From: Verrucomicrobiota bacterium
GTDB lineage: Bacteria > Verrucomicrobiota > Verrucomicrobiia > Verrucomicrobiales > Akkermansiaceae
Length of the DNA: 6,498 bases
Assembly: GCA_026397695.1 (NCBI GenBank)
Contig: JAPLUJ010000083.1
Coordinates: forward strand, 1 to 6,498
Direction: 5' to 3'
The position numbers and the translations under genes were made by a program. Positions within the stretch are counted from its first letter, which is position 1. Each line of letters opens with the position of its first letter. Below, piece after piece: positions 5,626-6,498 of this stretch. The notes under the pieces were generated by a model. The model had not been told where the DNA came from. It worked only from the letters and a program-made list of their open reading frames with translations, and did not search any database.

Positions 5626-6498
5626 TCATGGCGTGGCGACCCGCACGCTGGTTTCGGCGGAGCGTCCGTGGTCGTCGAGAACGCGCAACCGGTGACTGCC
5701 CGCCGCCGGCTGCCAGGACAGGGAATCCGCAGCGGCGCAGGTGCCGAGGAAGGCGTCTCCGCAAAACCAATAGAGGCTTTGGACACCGGAAACCGCGCGC
5801 GCCTGGAGCGGGATCGCGGAGTGGCCGGCAGGCCCTCCAATCTGATAGATGCGTCCGGTTAGCGGTGATATGATTTGCGGCGCGGCCCCCGGATCAATAC
5901 CCGTTAGAGTGTCCGTGCCATTTTCAGGGTCGGGTGGAGGGTGCCGTGGCAAGCCAGCCTTGCGGAAAAGTTCGAGCATGTCGGGGGGCCAGAATTCATG
6001 CACTTCGCGCCGCAGGCCGGGCCGTCCGTCGTCACGGGCGACGCGACGTTTGCTGGATCCATCGACGAGGATTTCGCGGTGAAGTTGGCAGCATGCAATC
6101 GGTGAGACGCCCGGAACGAACCAAGCGCTGGCGGTTTGGCGGCACCAGGGGCCCGGCAGCTCGCCGGAAGTCGCGCACAGAACCACCTGTCTAACACCCG
6201 CAGGCGGGATGATGGGTTGATCAGGCAGACGCAGTCTTCCTAACAAATCGAACAGCAGCGGTGCGGCGCAGCGGCGGGCGACCAATCCGTTGTTACCGCG
6301 GCCGTTGAAATTGCCGAGCCACACGACGAGCACGTAATCGCCGCGCACCCCGACAGCCCAGGCGTCGCGGAAGCCGTGCGAGGTTCCCGTTTTCCATGCG
6401 ACCGAGGGATCGGTGCGGGCAAACCCATAGTCAACGCCGAGATCGGCACCGCCGCGCAGCATGTCGAGCACGAGAAAGCGGGCCGGTCGCGAAAGCAG
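5626..6498 (-). CDS. pbpC: Penicillin-binding protein 1C (C-terminal part), gene continues past the window
   Basis: The frame is open to the right edge (6498), so 290 C-terminal residues are visible and the glycosyltransferase domain, SxxK and SxN lie outside. The GTG at 6471 is internal, as family-like LLSRPARFL precedes it. Numbering from that GTG, the transpeptidase end is AWKTGTSHGFRDAW (25-38, Lys27 at 6391-6393), then VVWLGNFNGRG (49-59). The Cys-rich linker VLCATSGELPGPWC...WFVPGVSPIACCQLHR (97-132) is typical of PBP1C. The tail (about 197-278) is a BiPBP_C domain: PLTGRIYQI, IPLQA, LYWFCGDAFLG and HRLRVLDDHGRS. PBP1C is a periplasmic class A PBP, often found beside an alpha-2-macroglobulin gene, which cannot be checked here. 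Its visible KTG signature is intact, unlike that of the 2172 gene. Confidence 0.94.
   Translation of the reverse strand: MLSRPARFLVLDMLRGGADLGVDYGFARTDPSVAWKTGTSHGFRDAWAVGVRGDYVLVVWLGNFNGRGNNGLVARRCAAPLLFDLLGRLRLPDQPIIPPAGVRQVVLCATSGELPGPWCRQTASAWFVPGVSPIACCQLHREILVDGSSKRRVARDDGRPGLRREVHEFWPPDMLELFRKAGLPRHPPPDPENGTDTLTGIDPGAAPQIISPLTGRIYQIGGPAGHSAIPLQARAVSGVQSLYWFCGDAFLGTCAAADSLSWQPAAGSHRLRVLDDHGRSAETSVRVATP

Noticed and set aside
5257..5862. Open frame spanning the comF/PBP1C junction
   Set aside because: It overlaps both well-supported genes in other frames; its Arg/Pro-rich composition is typical of shadow frames.

Overview
The window comes from a GC-rich, densely coded bacterial chromosome. 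Two tandem class A penicillin-binding proteins (PBPs), a third PBP of the PBP1C type, an SMP-30/gluconolactonase and a ComF protein imply a peptidoglycan-bearing, probably Gram-negative bacterium. The protein style and the heptamer intergenic repeats remind me of Verrucomicrobiota, but this is an impression, not a demonstrated assignment. No RNA genes, insertion sequences, CRISPR arrays or phage genes were seen.

Layout. Positions 1-2033 (+): a class A PBP cut off at its 5' end by the window edge, with glycosyltransferase (GT51) and transpeptidase domains. Positions 2034-2171: an AT-richer spacer made largely of two 7-bp tandem arrays in opposite orientation, whose inner edges form a 19-bp imperfect inverted repeat. 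Positions 2172-3881 (+): a paralogous PBP with complete glycosyltransferase motifs but a transpeptidase domain lacking all three penicillin-fold signatures. Positions 3891-4742 (-): SMP-30/gluconolactonase family protein. Positions 4829-5614 (+): ComF-family zinc-ribbon phosphoribosyltransferase. Positions 5626-6498 (-): C-terminal part of a PBP1C-type protein with its BiPBP_C domain. The genes form two tight convergent pairs (9-bp and 11-bp gaps) and one divergent spacer of 86 bp. No stretch over 300 bp lacks a gene.

How they fit together. The three PBPs are periplasmic, membrane-anchored enzymes that polymerise and cross-link peptidoglycan. The most striking point is the tandem pair: one bifunctional enzyme beside a copy that appears able only to polymerise glycan strands while keeping a dead, shortened transpeptidase-like domain. 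The lactonase and ComF genes have no evident functional link to cell-wall synthesis and look like ordinary neighbours.
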